Made by a program: the position numbers and the translations under genes
From: CBDUVZ01 sp965370805
GTDB taxonomy: Bacteria; Hydrothermota; Tepidihabitantia; Tepidihabitantales; Tepidihabitantaceae
Direction of reading: 5' to 3'
DNA: 21,927 nt
NCBI GenBank assembly: GCA_965370805.1
Contig: CBDUVZ010000044.1
Location: 1 to 21,927 of the forward strand
In this document: piece by piece, positions 14,977-21,814 of the stretch
Layout: every line of letters begins with the position of its first letter
Numbering within the stretch: position 1 is the first letter of the stretch
The notes under the pieces: model-generated
Database searches by the model: none
What the model was told of the DNA's origin: nothing
The model's input: the letters and a program-made list of their open reading frames with translations, nothing else

Positions 14977-15641
14977 CCTGCCTGTTCGTCGGAGTGGTGC
15001 TTGATTACCTGTCCCTTTGCCGTGTAGATTGCATCCTCGGCGATGTTTGTCGCCAGGTCGGCAATCCGCTCCAGGTTCCGCGACACCGACATCAGCTTCA
15101 ACGCCCGGTCAATCGTAGTGGCGTCACTGGTCATGTAGGTCACCAGTTCCCGGCCAATCTGGTCCTTGAGCGAATCGACCACCGAATCCCGCCGGCACAC
15201 GTCCCGCGCCAGGTCAACATCGCCTTTGGTCATGGAATCGAGACTGTCCTTGAGCATCGCAATCGCGCATTCCGCCATCCGGGGCAGGTCAATCAGCGGC
15301 TTGACCAGGGGACGTTCAACCAGGAACAACGCGGCCTGGGCGATATTCACCGCGTGGTCCCCGATCCGCTCAAGGTCGTTGTTGACCTTGATGACCATAG
15401 TGATAGTACGCAACTCCGACGCCTCGGGCTGGTGCAGCGCAATCAGGCTGATTGCCTCATCCTCGATGTCAATCTCCAACTGGTTGACCCGCGGCTCGTT
15501 CTCCTCAATTACTCTCCGGGCAGGCTCGGCATCCCGCTTCACCAGCGAGTCGATGCTCACCGCCACCATTTCTTCCACAATCGCCGCCATCGTGAAAAGC
15601 CGTGCTTCAAGCTCCGTCAGTTTCTTCTGCAGTACGGTCAC
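14973..15641 (-). CDS. phoU: Phosphate-specific transport regulator PhoU
   Basis: Cytoplasmic all-helical protein of 222 residues (usual length 215-240) that links PstSCAB activity to PhoR and shuts down phosphate signalling when phosphate is plentiful. Two PhoU repeats are visible, each with its metal-binding E/DxxxD-type helix: NNDLERIGDHAVNIAQ (about 87-102) and SRNLERIADLATNIAED (about 187-203). The start is GTG 15641, with GAGAGGAG 6 nt upstream. The GTG directly follows the stop of a 36-codon ORF, and the phoU stop overlaps phoR (ATGA), so the 3' end of the operon is tightly coupled. Confidence 0.95.
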   Translation of the reverse strand: MTVLQKKLTELEARLFTMAAIVEEMVAVSIDSLVKRDAEPARRVIEENEPRVNQLEIDIEDEAISLIALHQPEASELRTITMVIKVNNDLERIGDHAVNIAQAALFLVERPLVKPLIDLPRMAECAIAMLKDSLDSMTKGDVDLARDVCRRDSVVDSLKDQIGRELVTYMTSDATTIDRALKLMSVSRNLERIADLATNIAEDAIYTAKGQVIKHHSDEQAG

Positions 15642-15752
15642 CTACTGCTCCTCTCTGGCTGCTGTTGCATCATTATCGGTGAGTTCGCAATCACAATCAA
15701 CTCCTACCCGCTCGCGAAGTACGGCGTTATCCGTCAGCGGAGCGCGGTTCAT
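15642..15752 (-). CDS. Candidate 36-aa small ORF exactly filling the pstB-phoU gap
   Basis: ATG 15752 overlaps the pstB stop (ATGA, 15752-15749) and the TAG at 15644-15642 sits immediately before the phoU GTG, so this frame fills the gap without a base to spare. The peptide is acidic and hydrophilic, with Cys-Asp-Cys near residue 20 and no signal peptide or membrane helix. I recognise no family. Translation might only serve to carry ribosomes from pstB to phoU, whose Shine-Dalgarno lies inside it. Chance is a real alternative. Confidence 0.35.
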   Translation of the reverse strand: MNRAPLTDNAVLRERVGVDCDCELTDNDATAAREEQ

Positions 15753-16510
15753 CCGAACTTCCCGGTCAGGAAATCCTCGGTCCGCTTGTCTTTCGGCCGG
15801 GTGAACACCTGGTCGGTCTTTCCCCACTCCGCCAGTTCGCCGAGCATGATGAACGCGCAGTGGTCCGACACCCGGGCCGCCTGCTGCATATTGTGCGTTA
15901 CAATGACAACCGTGTATTCGTTCTTGAGTTCCACAATCAATTCTTCGAGCCGGGCGGTCGAGTGCGGGTCAAGCGCGGACGCGGGTTCATCGAGCAGGAC
16001 GGTCTCCGGACCCACCGCAATCGCCCGGGCCAGGCACAACCGTTGCTGCTGCCCGCCCGACAGGCTGAACGCGCTGTCGTTCAACCGGTCCCTTACTTCT
16101 TCCCAGAGGTTTGCCCGGCGCAGCGACTGCTCGACCCTCGCCCGGATTTCGTTCCGGTCGCCCATCCGGTGAATTCGGAGTCCGAACGCGACGTTCTCGA
16201 AAATCGACTTCGGGAACGGGTTCGGCTTCTGGAACACCATCCCGACCCGCTTGCGCAGGTCGATAACGTCGGTCCGCTCCGAGTAGACGTCAACACCATC
16301 AATGAGAATCTGCCCGGTAATCCGGCAGCTCGGAATCAGGTCGTTCATCCGGTTGATGCAGCGCAGCAGCGTCGACTTGCCGCACCCGGACGGACCCATA
16401 ATCGCGGTCACCGACCGGGCCGGGACATCGAAGCTGACGTCCTTGAGCACGCGCTTGGGACCGAAATGCAGGTCCAGATTCCTGATTGAAATCCCGATGT
16501 CAGATATCAT
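15749..16510 (-). CDS. pstB: Phosphate ABC transporter ATP-binding protein PstB
   Basis: Cytoplasmic ATPase subunit of the high-affinity phosphate importer. The 253 residues (family 250-270) contain Walker A GPSGCGKST (39-47), the Q-loop FQKPNPFP with Gln94, the signature LSGGQQQRLCLARA (150-163), Walker B VLLDEPASALDP (171-182) and the switch His206 in VTHNMQQ. CINRMND and KPNPFPKSIFENV are PstB-specific. The start is ATG 16510, preceded by AGGGGTG, 8 nt after the pstA stop. An open frame extends upstream to 16939 inside pstA but has no homology. The stop overlaps the following small ORF. Confidence 0.97.
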   Translation of the reverse strand: MISDIGISIRNLDLHFGPKRVLKDVSFDVPARSVTAIMGPSGCGKSTLLRCINRMNDLIPSCRITGQILIDGVDVYSERTDVIDLRKRVGMVFQKPNPFPKSIFENVAFGLRIHRMGDRNEIRARVEQSLRRANLWEEVRDRLNDSAFSLSGGQQQRLCLARAIAVGPETVLLDEPASALDPHSTARLEELIVELKNEYTVVIVTHNMQQAARVSDHCAFIMLGELAEWGKTDQVFTRPKDKRTEDFLTGKFG

Positions 16511-16518
16511 TTCACCCC

Positions 16519-17400
16519 TTACACCTGCCAAGTGTTGGTCTTCGCCATTCTCATCCTGATAATGAACGCCAGTGCGTCGAATGCCAGCACGAATGCCAGC
16601 AGCACGATTGCGGTCCCGAACGCAATCGGCCGGACTTTCGCAATCTGGTCGTGCTGGGTCGCGAGCGTGAACAGGTGGTACGGCAGGGCCATGAACTTGC
16701 TCATCAGCGACGTCGGCAACTGCTTCGTGTAATACGTCACCCCGGTGAACAGAATCGGTGCGGTCTCGCCCATGGTCCGCGCCACCGCGAGCAGAACCCC
16801 GGTCAGCATCCCCGGCAAAGCGTACGGCAGCACGTTCCGCCGGATTGCCTCCCACCTGGTCGAACCCAGGGCCAGTGCTCCTTCTCGGAACGACGACGGT
16901 ATCGCGGCAATCGCCTCTTCCGACGTCGCGATAATCCAAGGCAGGTTCATCAGCCCGAGTGTCATGCCGGAAGCCAGGATTGACATCCCGAACCCGAACG
17001 CATTGACGAACAGCGCCACGCCGAACAGGCCGTAGACGATTGACGGAATCCCGGCCAGGCTCCGAATCGAACTGCGGACAATCCTGGTGACGGCATTATC
17101 CGTCGCGTACTCGGACAGGTAAATCCCGGCGCAGATTCCGACCGGCACCGAGAGCACCACCGACACGAATGTCACCAGCGCGGTCCCGACAATGCACGGC
17201 CAGATGCCGCCTTCGGTCATTCCCTTCGTCGGCGGGCTGGTCAGGAACTCCCAGCTCAGCACCCCGGCGCCGTTCTTGAGCAGGTAGACGAACATGAACA
17301 CGATGAACGCCAGGAAGATGAACAACGGAATTGCGGTCAGCGTGAACCCGACGCTGCCGCCGACCGTCCGGAACGGCTTCCTGCTGCGCGGGCGACTCAC
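16519..17400 (-). CDS. pstA: Phosphate ABC transporter permease PstA
   Basis: Inner-membrane permease of 293 residues with about six helices, pairing with PstC. The cytoplasmic coupling (EAA) loop is FREGALALGSTRWEAIRRNVLPYALPG (about 171-197), followed by ARTMGETAPILFTG, diagnostic for PstA. TLGLMNLPWIIATSEEAI is another conserved PstA region. The start is a GTG at 17400 that overlaps the pstC stop by four bases (GTGA), implying coupled translation and equal amounts of the two permeases. pstB follows after 8 nt. Confidence 0.95.
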   Translation of the reverse strand: MSRPRSRKPFRTVGGSVGFTLTAIPLFIFLAFIVFMFVYLLKNGAGVLSWEFLTSPPTKGMTEGGIWPCIVGTALVTFVSVVLSVPVGICAGIYLSEYATDNAVTRIVRSSIRSLAGIPSIVYGLFGVALFVNAFGFGMSILASGMTLGLMNLPWIIATSEEAIAAIPSSFREGALALGSTRWEAIRRNVLPYALPGMLTGVLLAVARTMGETAPILFTGVTYYTKQLPTSLMSKFMALPYHLFTLATQHDQIAKVRPIAFGTAIVLLAFVLAFDALAFIIRMRMAKTNTWQV

Positions 17401-18287
17401 AGCATGAAGCTCCGCTTCTCACGCCGGACCAGGGCTTCGGCAACCAGGTTTGTCCCGAGCGCGATGACGAACAGCACCAGCCCGAGCGCGAACAGCGAGT
17501 AGAAATGGGTCGAGTGGAACGGCGTTTCCCCGAGCTCGACCGCAATCGTCGAAGTGACGGTGCGAATCGGGTCGAACAGCGACTTCGGAATCACCGGCGC
17601 GTTCCCGGCCACCATCAGGACCGCCATCGTCTCGCCGATTGCCCGGCCGAATCCGAGCATCACCCCGGCCAGGATTCCGGACTTCGCCGCGGGCAGCACA
17701 ATCCGGACCGCGGTCGTCCACTTCGTCGCCCCGAGCGCGTACGCGGCCTCACGGTAGGACTGGGGCACGACCCGCAGCGCGTCATCCGCAACCGAGATGA
17801 TTGTCGGCAAAGCCATGAACGCGAGCAGGACCCCGGCGTTGAGCAGGTTCAGTCCGGACGGAACCCCGAACACCTTCGAGATCAACGGGGCCAGTACCAC
17901 CAGCCCGAAGAAGCCGATGACCACCGACGGGAACCCGGCGAACAGCTCGACCATGGTCTTGACCGTCATCCGCACCGCTCCCTTCAGCTTCTCGGAGATG
18001 AAGACCGCGCTCGCAATCCCGAACGGCACCGCGACCGCCAGGGCAAGGGCCGTAGTCAGGAAGCTGCCGGCCAGCAGCGGCACCAGCCCGAACGAAGGGG
18101 TGCCGTACGCATCCGGATTCCACTTCAGTCCGGCCAGGAACTGGAGCACCGGCAGGTCGCGGAACGCCCGGACCCCGTAAATCAACAGGAACGCGAGTAT
18201 CCCGAACAGCACCCCGACGCCGACCAGGGTAGCCACAAGAAATGCCGCCCCGGCCGCCTTGTCGCCCAGACGCCGCCGGTTCATCAT
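17397..18287 (-). CDS. pstC: Phosphate ABC transporter permease PstC
   Basis: Inner-membrane permease of 296 residues. Six or so hydrophobic helices are visible, with the first at about 12-38. The EAA coupling loop is YREAAYALGATKWTTAVRIVLPAAKSG (178-204), followed by GRAIGETMAVLMVAGN, the PstC-type continuation. ELFAGFPSVVIGFFGL is a conserved periplasm-facing segment with a conserved Pro. Start codons at 18287 and 18284 are both possible; neither has a good Shine-Dalgarno, so translation may depend on the pstS mRNA context. A hairpin sits in the 65-bp gap after pstS. Confidence 0.95.
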   Translation of the reverse strand: MMNRRRLGDKAAGAAFLVATLVGVGVLFGILAFLLIYGVRAFRDLPVLQFLAGLKWNPDAYGTPSFGLVPLLAGSFLTTALALAVAVPFGIASAVFISEKLKGAVRMTVKTMVELFAGFPSVVIGFFGLVVLAPLISKVFGVPSGLNLLNAGVLLAFMALPTIISVADDALRVVPQSYREAAYALGATKWTTAVRIVLPAAKSGILAGVMLGFGRAIGETMAVLMVAGNAPVIPKSLFDPIRTVTSTIAVELGETPFHSTHFYSLFALGLVLFVIALGTNLVAEALVRREKRSFML

Positions 18288-18310
18288 CGCGTCAGGTGCT
18301 GCGGAAGCGA

Positions 18311-18334
18311 GGGCAGGACACGCCAGCCCTGCCC
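18311..18334 (-). other. Intercistronic hairpin between pstS and pstC
   Basis: GGGCAGG (18311-18317) and CCTGCCC (18328-18334) form a perfect 7-bp GC-rich stem with a 10-nt loop, with no T-run after it. Such structures protect the 3' end of the upstream message or reduce read-through, and would let the binding protein PstS be made in excess over the membrane subunits. This role is inferred. Confidence 0.5.
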
Positions 18335-18352
18335 GTTATCGTAGCCTGCATG

Positions 18353-19210
18353 CTACTGAAGCGCGGCCTCATTTGCCGCCTTGTACTCTTCCGTGACCGG
18401 GAAGAAGCCTTCCTCCTCGACCACTTTCTGTCCGGCCGGACTCAACTCGAACTCGATGAACGCCCGGGCTTCGCCCTTCGGATTGCCGTTGGTGTACTGG
18501 TTCAGCGGCCGGGTCAACGGATACAGTCCCGTTTTGACCTTCTCCTCGTCCAGCGGCGACACGTATTCGGTTCCGCCTTCGGCCCGGACCGCGACTGCCT
18601 TGACCCCGACCGCGTTACGCAGATACCCGACCCCGACGTACCCGATGCCGGTTACGTCCGACTTCAACGCCTCGACAATCTGTGAGTTGCCGTTCATCTG
18701 GCGCATCACAGTCGCGTACTCGCCTTTCACCACTTCGTCCCGGAAGAAGACGAATGTCCCGGAACTCGGCTGACGCCCGTACAGGGTAATCGGTTTGTCT
18801 GCCCCGCCGACGTCGCTCCACTTCTTGATCTCGCCCCGGAAAATGGCGCCGATCTGCTCGAATGTAAGCTGGGATACGCTGTTCGACTCGCTCACGATGA
18901 CCGACAGCCCGTCAATCGCAATCACAATCTGGACCGGGTTGACACCGCTCTCCCGGGCGCTGTAGATCTCCTTGGACTTAATCAGCCGCGACGCGTCCGC
19001 GATATCGACCTCGCCATTGAGCAGGGCATTGATGCCCACACCCGAACCCCCGCCGGTCACCGAAACCGTCACGTCCGGCTGGGCCTCACCGAACTCCTCG
19101 GCCATCCGCTGAACCAGGTTCAGCAGCGTATCCGAGCCCTTGACCACCACCTCGCCCGCAAACGCGACAAAGGTAAAGGCCATAACCGCCACCGCAATCA
19201 ATCGCTTCAT
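18353..19210 (-). CDS. pstS: Periplasmic phosphate-binding protein PstS
   Basis: Exported phosphate-binding component of the importer, 285 residues. The signal peptide is residues 1-18 (cleavage after AFA). Phosphate-contacting regions are visible: KGSDTL (24-29), the loop GGGSGVG (53-59), DIADASR (69-75, the conserved Asp and Arg region), and Arg146 to Thr152 in GRQPSSGT. VEALKSDVTGIGYVGVGYL is typical of the PstS C-terminal lobe. The start ATG 19210 has AAAGGAG 7 nt upstream. It follows the porin gene by 127 bp filled with short repeats and probably shares its Pho-controlled promoter; no separate Pho box was found directly before it. Confidence 0.95.
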   Translation of the reverse strand: MKRLIAVAVMAFTFVAFAGEVVVKGSDTLLNLVQRMAEEFGEAQPDVTVSVTGGGSGVGINALLNGEVDIADASRLIKSKEIYSARESGVNPVQIVIAIDGLSVIVSESNSVSQLTFEQIGAIFRGEIKKWSDVGGADKPITLYGRQPSSGTFVFFRDEVVKGEYATVMRQMNGNSQIVEALKSDVTGIGYVGVGYLRNAVGVKAVAVRAEGGTEYVSPLDEEKVKTGLYPLTRPLNQYTNGNPKGEARAFIEFELSPAGQKVVEEEGFFPVTEEYKAANEAALQ

Positions 19211-19230
19211 ATCCTGTCTCCTTTCCAATC

Positions 19231-19329
19231 ATCATTCTGCATTCTGCACTCTGACTTCTGCATTTGCCTTCTGTCCTTTCCTTCTCCGCATTCCGCATTC
19301 GACACTCGCCATTCGGCATTCGCCATTTC
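19231..19329. repeat. 7-bp-period low-complexity repeat between porin and pstS
   Basis: About 100 bp made of slightly varied 7-bp words: ATTCTGC, ATTCTGC, ACTCTG- near 19234-19253, then GCATTCC, GCATTCG, ACACTCG, CCATTCG, GCATTCG, CCATTTC near 19287-19328. It is not coding in either direction. Its position inside the porin-pst transcript means that it would be transcribed. The periodic words suggest slippage-type or dispersed intergenic repeats. It is not a CRISPR array, as there are no spacers. Confidence 0.7.
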
Positions 19330-19337
19330 CGCGTGTT

Positions 19338-20414
19338 CTATCCGCCCACCCGCGGAATAACGGTCTTCCACTCGAACCGGAACTGGGCCATAATCTCATC
19401 CTTCGGGTCCGAGTCGTCCTGCTTCTGGGTCCGCAGCCAGCCCAGTTGCAGGGCCACACCCGGCTTGCCCTTGCCCCGGCGCAGGAAATGGTAATTGACT
19501 CCCCCGCCGTACCGCATCAGGCTCTTACTGTCAACGCTCGCGCCGTCCTTCGAAAAGCTCCACATGTCGAACCGGCCCTGGACTTCCCAGCGCCGCTTCG
19601 CCAGCGTCAGCACCGGCACGACCGAGAACCCGTTCTGCTCGACAGCGGTCGTCGTGACCGCGCCGGTCGTATCCGTCACCTCGTTATCGAAGTTCCAGAT
19701 AAGGTACTCACCTTCCACCGTGACTGGGCCGAGCGCCAGCTTCAGCATCGGCGCGATTCCGAGCACGCCCTTGTCCGACTCGGTATCGGAATGGACCTTC
19801 TCCGCATTGTACCGGGCCGAAACCCCGACTTTGACCCCGGCAAACGGAGCCACCCGCACATTGCCGACGAGCGCGGGCGACACGTCAACCCCGCCACCCG
19901 TCTTCTTATACCCTTCGCCGTTGTACACCCCGACCTGGCACTCGCCGAGACCCGCGGGCAGGTACCCATTCAGGGTCAGACCGTAATCCGCACTCGCAAC
20001 CAGCTTCTGGGCATCAGCCAGGGCCTTGAACGGATTGACGTACTTCCAACTGTAGATATTGCTCCAGTAATGCTTCTGCAGCCCCGCGGTGAACTTCACA
20101 TCCTTGACCGGGAGCGCGAAACTGAGATACGCTTCCTTGAGCCGGACCGTCGCGCCGTCCGCGTACTTGTCCGACGAATGGATGTCCACCGTCAGCTTGG
20201 TCTCGAACTTCGGGGCCCACTTGTGCTTCAGCCGGACGTACCCGCGCGCCAGCGAGAACGCGCTGACGTCCGGGTCCGTGATTCCGAACGACGCCGACTT
20301 GTTGGTGTATCGGAACCAACCGTTATGCTCCAGCTCGGTTTCGCCCGGCGCGATGGCAAACGCGCCCGTCGCCGCCAGGACGGCGGCAACCACTACTACG
20401 AGGTAACGCTTCAT
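19338..20414 (-). CDS. Outer-membrane porin, probably phosphate-selective (OprO/OprP-like)
   Basis: Predicted outer-membrane beta-barrel of 358 residues. The signal peptide is residues 1-20 (cleavage after GAFA). The mature part is a series of alternating polar/hydrophobic strands rich in Tyr, Trp and Gly (for example WFRYTNKSASFGI, ARGYVRLKHKW, KEAYLSFALP, GEYLIWNFDN), ending in FRFEWKTVIPRVGG. Several Lys/Arg-rich strands would suit an anion channel. Length and pattern fit the phosphate-selective porin O/P family. The position between phoB and pstS, under a candidate Pho promoter, supports a role in phosphate entry. Start ATG 20414 has AAAGGAGA upstream; a longer start at 20477 lacks a ribosome site and would spoil the signal peptide. 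Confidence 0.8.
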   Translation of the reverse strand: MKRYLVVVVAAVLAATGAFAIAPGETELEHNGWFRYTNKSASFGITDPDVSAFSLARGYVRLKHKWAPKFETKLTVDIHSSDKYADGATVRLKEAYLSFALPVKDVKFTAGLQKHYWSNIYSWKYVNPFKALADAQKLVASADYGLTLNGYLPAGLGECQVGVYNGEGYKKTGGGVDVSPALVGNVRVAPFAGVKVGVSARYNAEKVHSDTESDKGVLGIAPMLKLALGPVTVEGEYLIWNFDNEVTDTTGAVTTTAVEQNGFSVVPVLTLAKRRWEVQGRFDMWSFSKDGASVDSKSLMRYGGGVNYHFLRRGKGKPGVALQLGWLRTQKQDDSDPKDEIMAQFRFEWKTVIPRVGG

Positions 20415-20476
20415 CGGTTCTCCTTTGTGCCGCGAGACGGCACTGTCCTCTCTGCTTCCAGTCATCTGCAGTGCCA

Positions 20477-20529
20477 AGTATCATCACCGGCATCAGGCTT
20501 TTATGAAGCGAATGTGTGTTTTCGGTGAA
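20477..20529 (-). promoter_or_regulatory. Candidate Pho-box promoter A (porin-pst operon)
   Basis: Read on the minus strand, four 5-bp words stand exactly 11 bp apart: TTCAC (20529-20525), CACAC (20518-20514), TTCAT (20507-20503) and CTGAT (20496-20492). A -10-like GATACT follows at 20482-20477, and there is no separate -35. PhoB-type activators bind 11-bp-phased direct repeats that replace the -35. The element matches promoter B at 43 of 56 positions without gaps when three flanking bases are included. The expected leader to the porin ATG is about 56 nt. Confidence 0.65.
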
Positions 20530-20553
20530 GGTAATCGACCCGACCGGAACCGA

Positions 20554-21234
20554 CTAGGCTGTGTACTTATACCCGACCCCGCGTACGGTCCGGATATGCC
20601 TGCCTTCAGGACCCAGCTTCTCACGCAGGTTACGAACATGGGTGTCGATCGTCCGGTCAATCACCGGCTTGTCATACCCCCATACGCCCTCGATCAACTG
20701 GTCCCGGGTGAACACCCGGTCCGGCTGACGGCATAGAACTTCCAGTATCCGGAACTCGGTCGCGGTGAGGTCAACCGCCTTGTCCCTGACCGCGACCTTG
20801 AACTTCGCCGGGTCAATCACCAGGTTCCCGACGCGAACCGGCCCCTGACCCTTGACCCGGACCTCGGTGCGACGCAGCACCGCTTTCACCCTGGCAACCA
20901 GCTCGCGCGGGCTGAACGGCTTGGTGACATAATCATCGGCCCCGGTTTCCAGTCCAACCACCCGGTCAACCTCATCTCCCTTGGCGGTCAACATGATAAC
21001 CGGAACCGACGAGAGCTTCTCCTCCTTGCGCAGATACCGGCAGATATCGATTCCATCCGCATCCGGCAGCATCAGGTCCAGGACAACCAGGTCCGGAACC
21101 TTGCGCCCCAGGAACTTGTAGAACCCCGTAGCATCGGCAAAACCCTTCACAGTGAACCCCGCCTTGTGCAGATGCAGGGAAACCAGTTCCAGGATATCAG
21201 GCTCGTCGTCAACAACCGCAATCAGCCTACGCAT
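20554..21234 (-). CDS. phoB: Phosphate-regulon response regulator PhoB
   Basis: Cytoplasmic OmpR/PhoB-family activator of 226 residues. The receiver domain (1-120) has the acidic pair Asp9/Asp10, phospho-acceptor Asp53 in VVLDLMLPDADG, Thr83 and Lys105 (VTKPFSPREL). The winged-helix DNA-binding domain is about 130-226 (LTATEFRILEVL, VFTRDQLIEGVWG, DRTIDTHVRNLREKLG, IRTVRGVGYKY), typical of PhoB/PhoP. The partner kinase PhoR lies about 6 kb away at the far end of the cluster. The start is ATG 21234; an upstream TTG at 21237 adds one residue and is not needed. It has its own promoter (21246-21274) and lies downstream of Pho promoter B, which may give autoregulation. Confidence 0.93.
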   Translation of the reverse strand: MRRLIAVVDDEPDILELVSLHLHKAGFTVKGFADATGFYKFLGRKVPDLVVLDLMLPDADGIDICRYLRKEEKLSSVPVIMLTAKGDEVDRVVGLETGADDYVTKPFSPRELVARVKAVLRRTEVRVKGQGPVRVGNLVIDPAKFKVAVRDKAVDLTATEFRILEVLCRQPDRVFTRDQLIEGVWGYDKPVIDRTIDTHVRNLREKLGPEGRHIRTVRGVGYKYTA

Positions 21235-21245
21235 CAAGATGCTTC

Positions 21246-21274
21246 AGACTAACCCGCGCCGCACAAAACGTCAA
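21246..21274 (-). promoter_or_regulatory. Basal sigma70-like promoter of phoB
   Basis: On the minus strand, TTGACG (21274-21269) and TAGTCT (21251-21246) are 17 bp apart, and the phoB ATG at 21234 is 11 nt after the -10. No Shine-Dalgarno precedes the ATG, so the mRNA would be nearly leaderless. This would provide phosphate-independent expression of the regulator. Confidence 0.45.
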
Positions 21275-21578
21275 GCGGGAATGCTGCCCGGCCGGCATCG
21301 CCGGTCGGGGGACGCACCTGCCTTCTGTTGTCAATCCTCCCTCCACGCTGGCAGTCGGGTCCTGCCCGTTGAACTGAAGTATTGCCGGAAGCTGCGACCG
21401 GGGAGCCGCTGCCGTGCAAGAAACTCCGATTCCTTCTGGATTCAGAGCCGGCCGGAAAACGGAATCCCAAGCGGGCAGAAAGACACCCGTCCAGAAGCCT
21501 TTCCGGCTGATACGAAAGGCACTCCCGCAGCCTCAACAGCCGCCGGCCGCGCCTGCAGTCTCGGACCTTTGGTTCCAT
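21249..21578 (-). CDS. Dubious 109-aa ORF behind Pho promoter B
   Basis: An ORF with a very good start context but weak coding character. AAAGGAG stands 5 nt before ATG 21578 (a second ATG is at 21581), about 20 nt downstream of the predicted start of promoter B. The product is Arg-rich with five Cys and no recognisable domain, signal peptide or helix. Third positions are clearly less G/C-rich than in neighbouring genes. It ends 14 bp before phoB. It could be a real small Pho-regulated protein, the remnant of a decayed Pho gene, or a leader through which promoter B reaches phoB. Confidence 0.3.
   Translation of the reverse strand: MEPKVRDCRRGRRLLRLRECLSYQPERLLDGCLSARLGFRFPAGSESRRNRSFLHGSGSPVAASGNTSVQRAGPDCQRGGRIDNRRQVRPPTGDAGRAAFPLDVLCGAG
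21287..21309. terminator. Strong hairpin just upstream of the phoB promoter
   Basis: CCCGGCCGGC (21287-21296) pairs with GCCGGTCGGG (21300-21309): a 10-bp stem with one G-T wobble and a 3-nt loop ATC. It lies inside the dubious ORF, before the phoB -35. Without a T-run it is an uncertain terminator; it could end or attenuate the transcript from promoter B before phoB. Confidence 0.4.
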
Positions 21579-21603
21579 CATGTCTCCTTTCTTCATCAAC
21601 CCG

Positions 21604-21656
21604 AGTATCATCACCAGCACCAAGATTTCACAAAGACAATGCGTGCTTTCGGTCAA
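21604..21656 (-). promoter_or_regulatory. Candidate Pho-box promoter B (upstream of phoB)
   Basis: Second copy of the element found before the porin. On the minus strand TTGAC, CACGC, TTTGT and TTGGT stand 11 bp apart between 21656 and 21619, followed by the shared GGTGATGATACT ending at 21604, with GATACT as -10. It is followed by AAAGGAG and ATG within about 30 bp. The strong ungapped match to promoter A, confined to this element, shows it is a functional unit and not a gene duplication. Confidence 0.6.
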
Positions 21657-21814
21657 ATGAACCCTGCCGCCGTCTTCCACCTGGTCCTTACCGCCTGTCG
21701 GCAACACGGACCTGTCCACAGATATATACACCACACCCTCTGGAATTCGCCCGCCGCAAGGCGGTTTCAGGTCGAAGTGTGCAGATTCTGCCGTACCCGG
21801 GTAGGGGAGGGTGT
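21657..21814. other. Non-coding spacer, no feature recognised
   Basis: I see no supportable gene here on either strand. It holds an AT-rich run (GATATATACAC near 21720-21730) that could be a promoter element, and a GC-rich palindromic stretch (CCGCAAGGCGG near 21753-21763). Neither has a clear partner element or downstream gene. Together with 21875-21927, where nothing is recognised either, it separates the phosphate locus from whatever lies beyond the window. Confidence 0.4.

Noticed and set aside
16511..16939. Open extension of the pstB frame upstream of ATG 16510
   Set aside because: It lies wholly inside pstA, has no homology to PstB, and the true start has a ribosome site and the normal PstB N-terminus.
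19231..19329. CRISPR array
   Set aside because: Repeats are 7-bp words without unique spacers; the same applies to the 12-bp units at 21815-21874.
19140..20528. 462-codon open frame on the + strand across pstS leader and porin
   Set aside because: Antisense shadow that crosses low-complexity repeats; the porin and PstS on the minus strand explain the region.
21712..21735. DnaA-box/replication-origin signal (TGTCCACAG beside an AT-rich run)
   Set aside because: A single imperfect box with no cluster and no dnaA, dnaN or parAB nearby.
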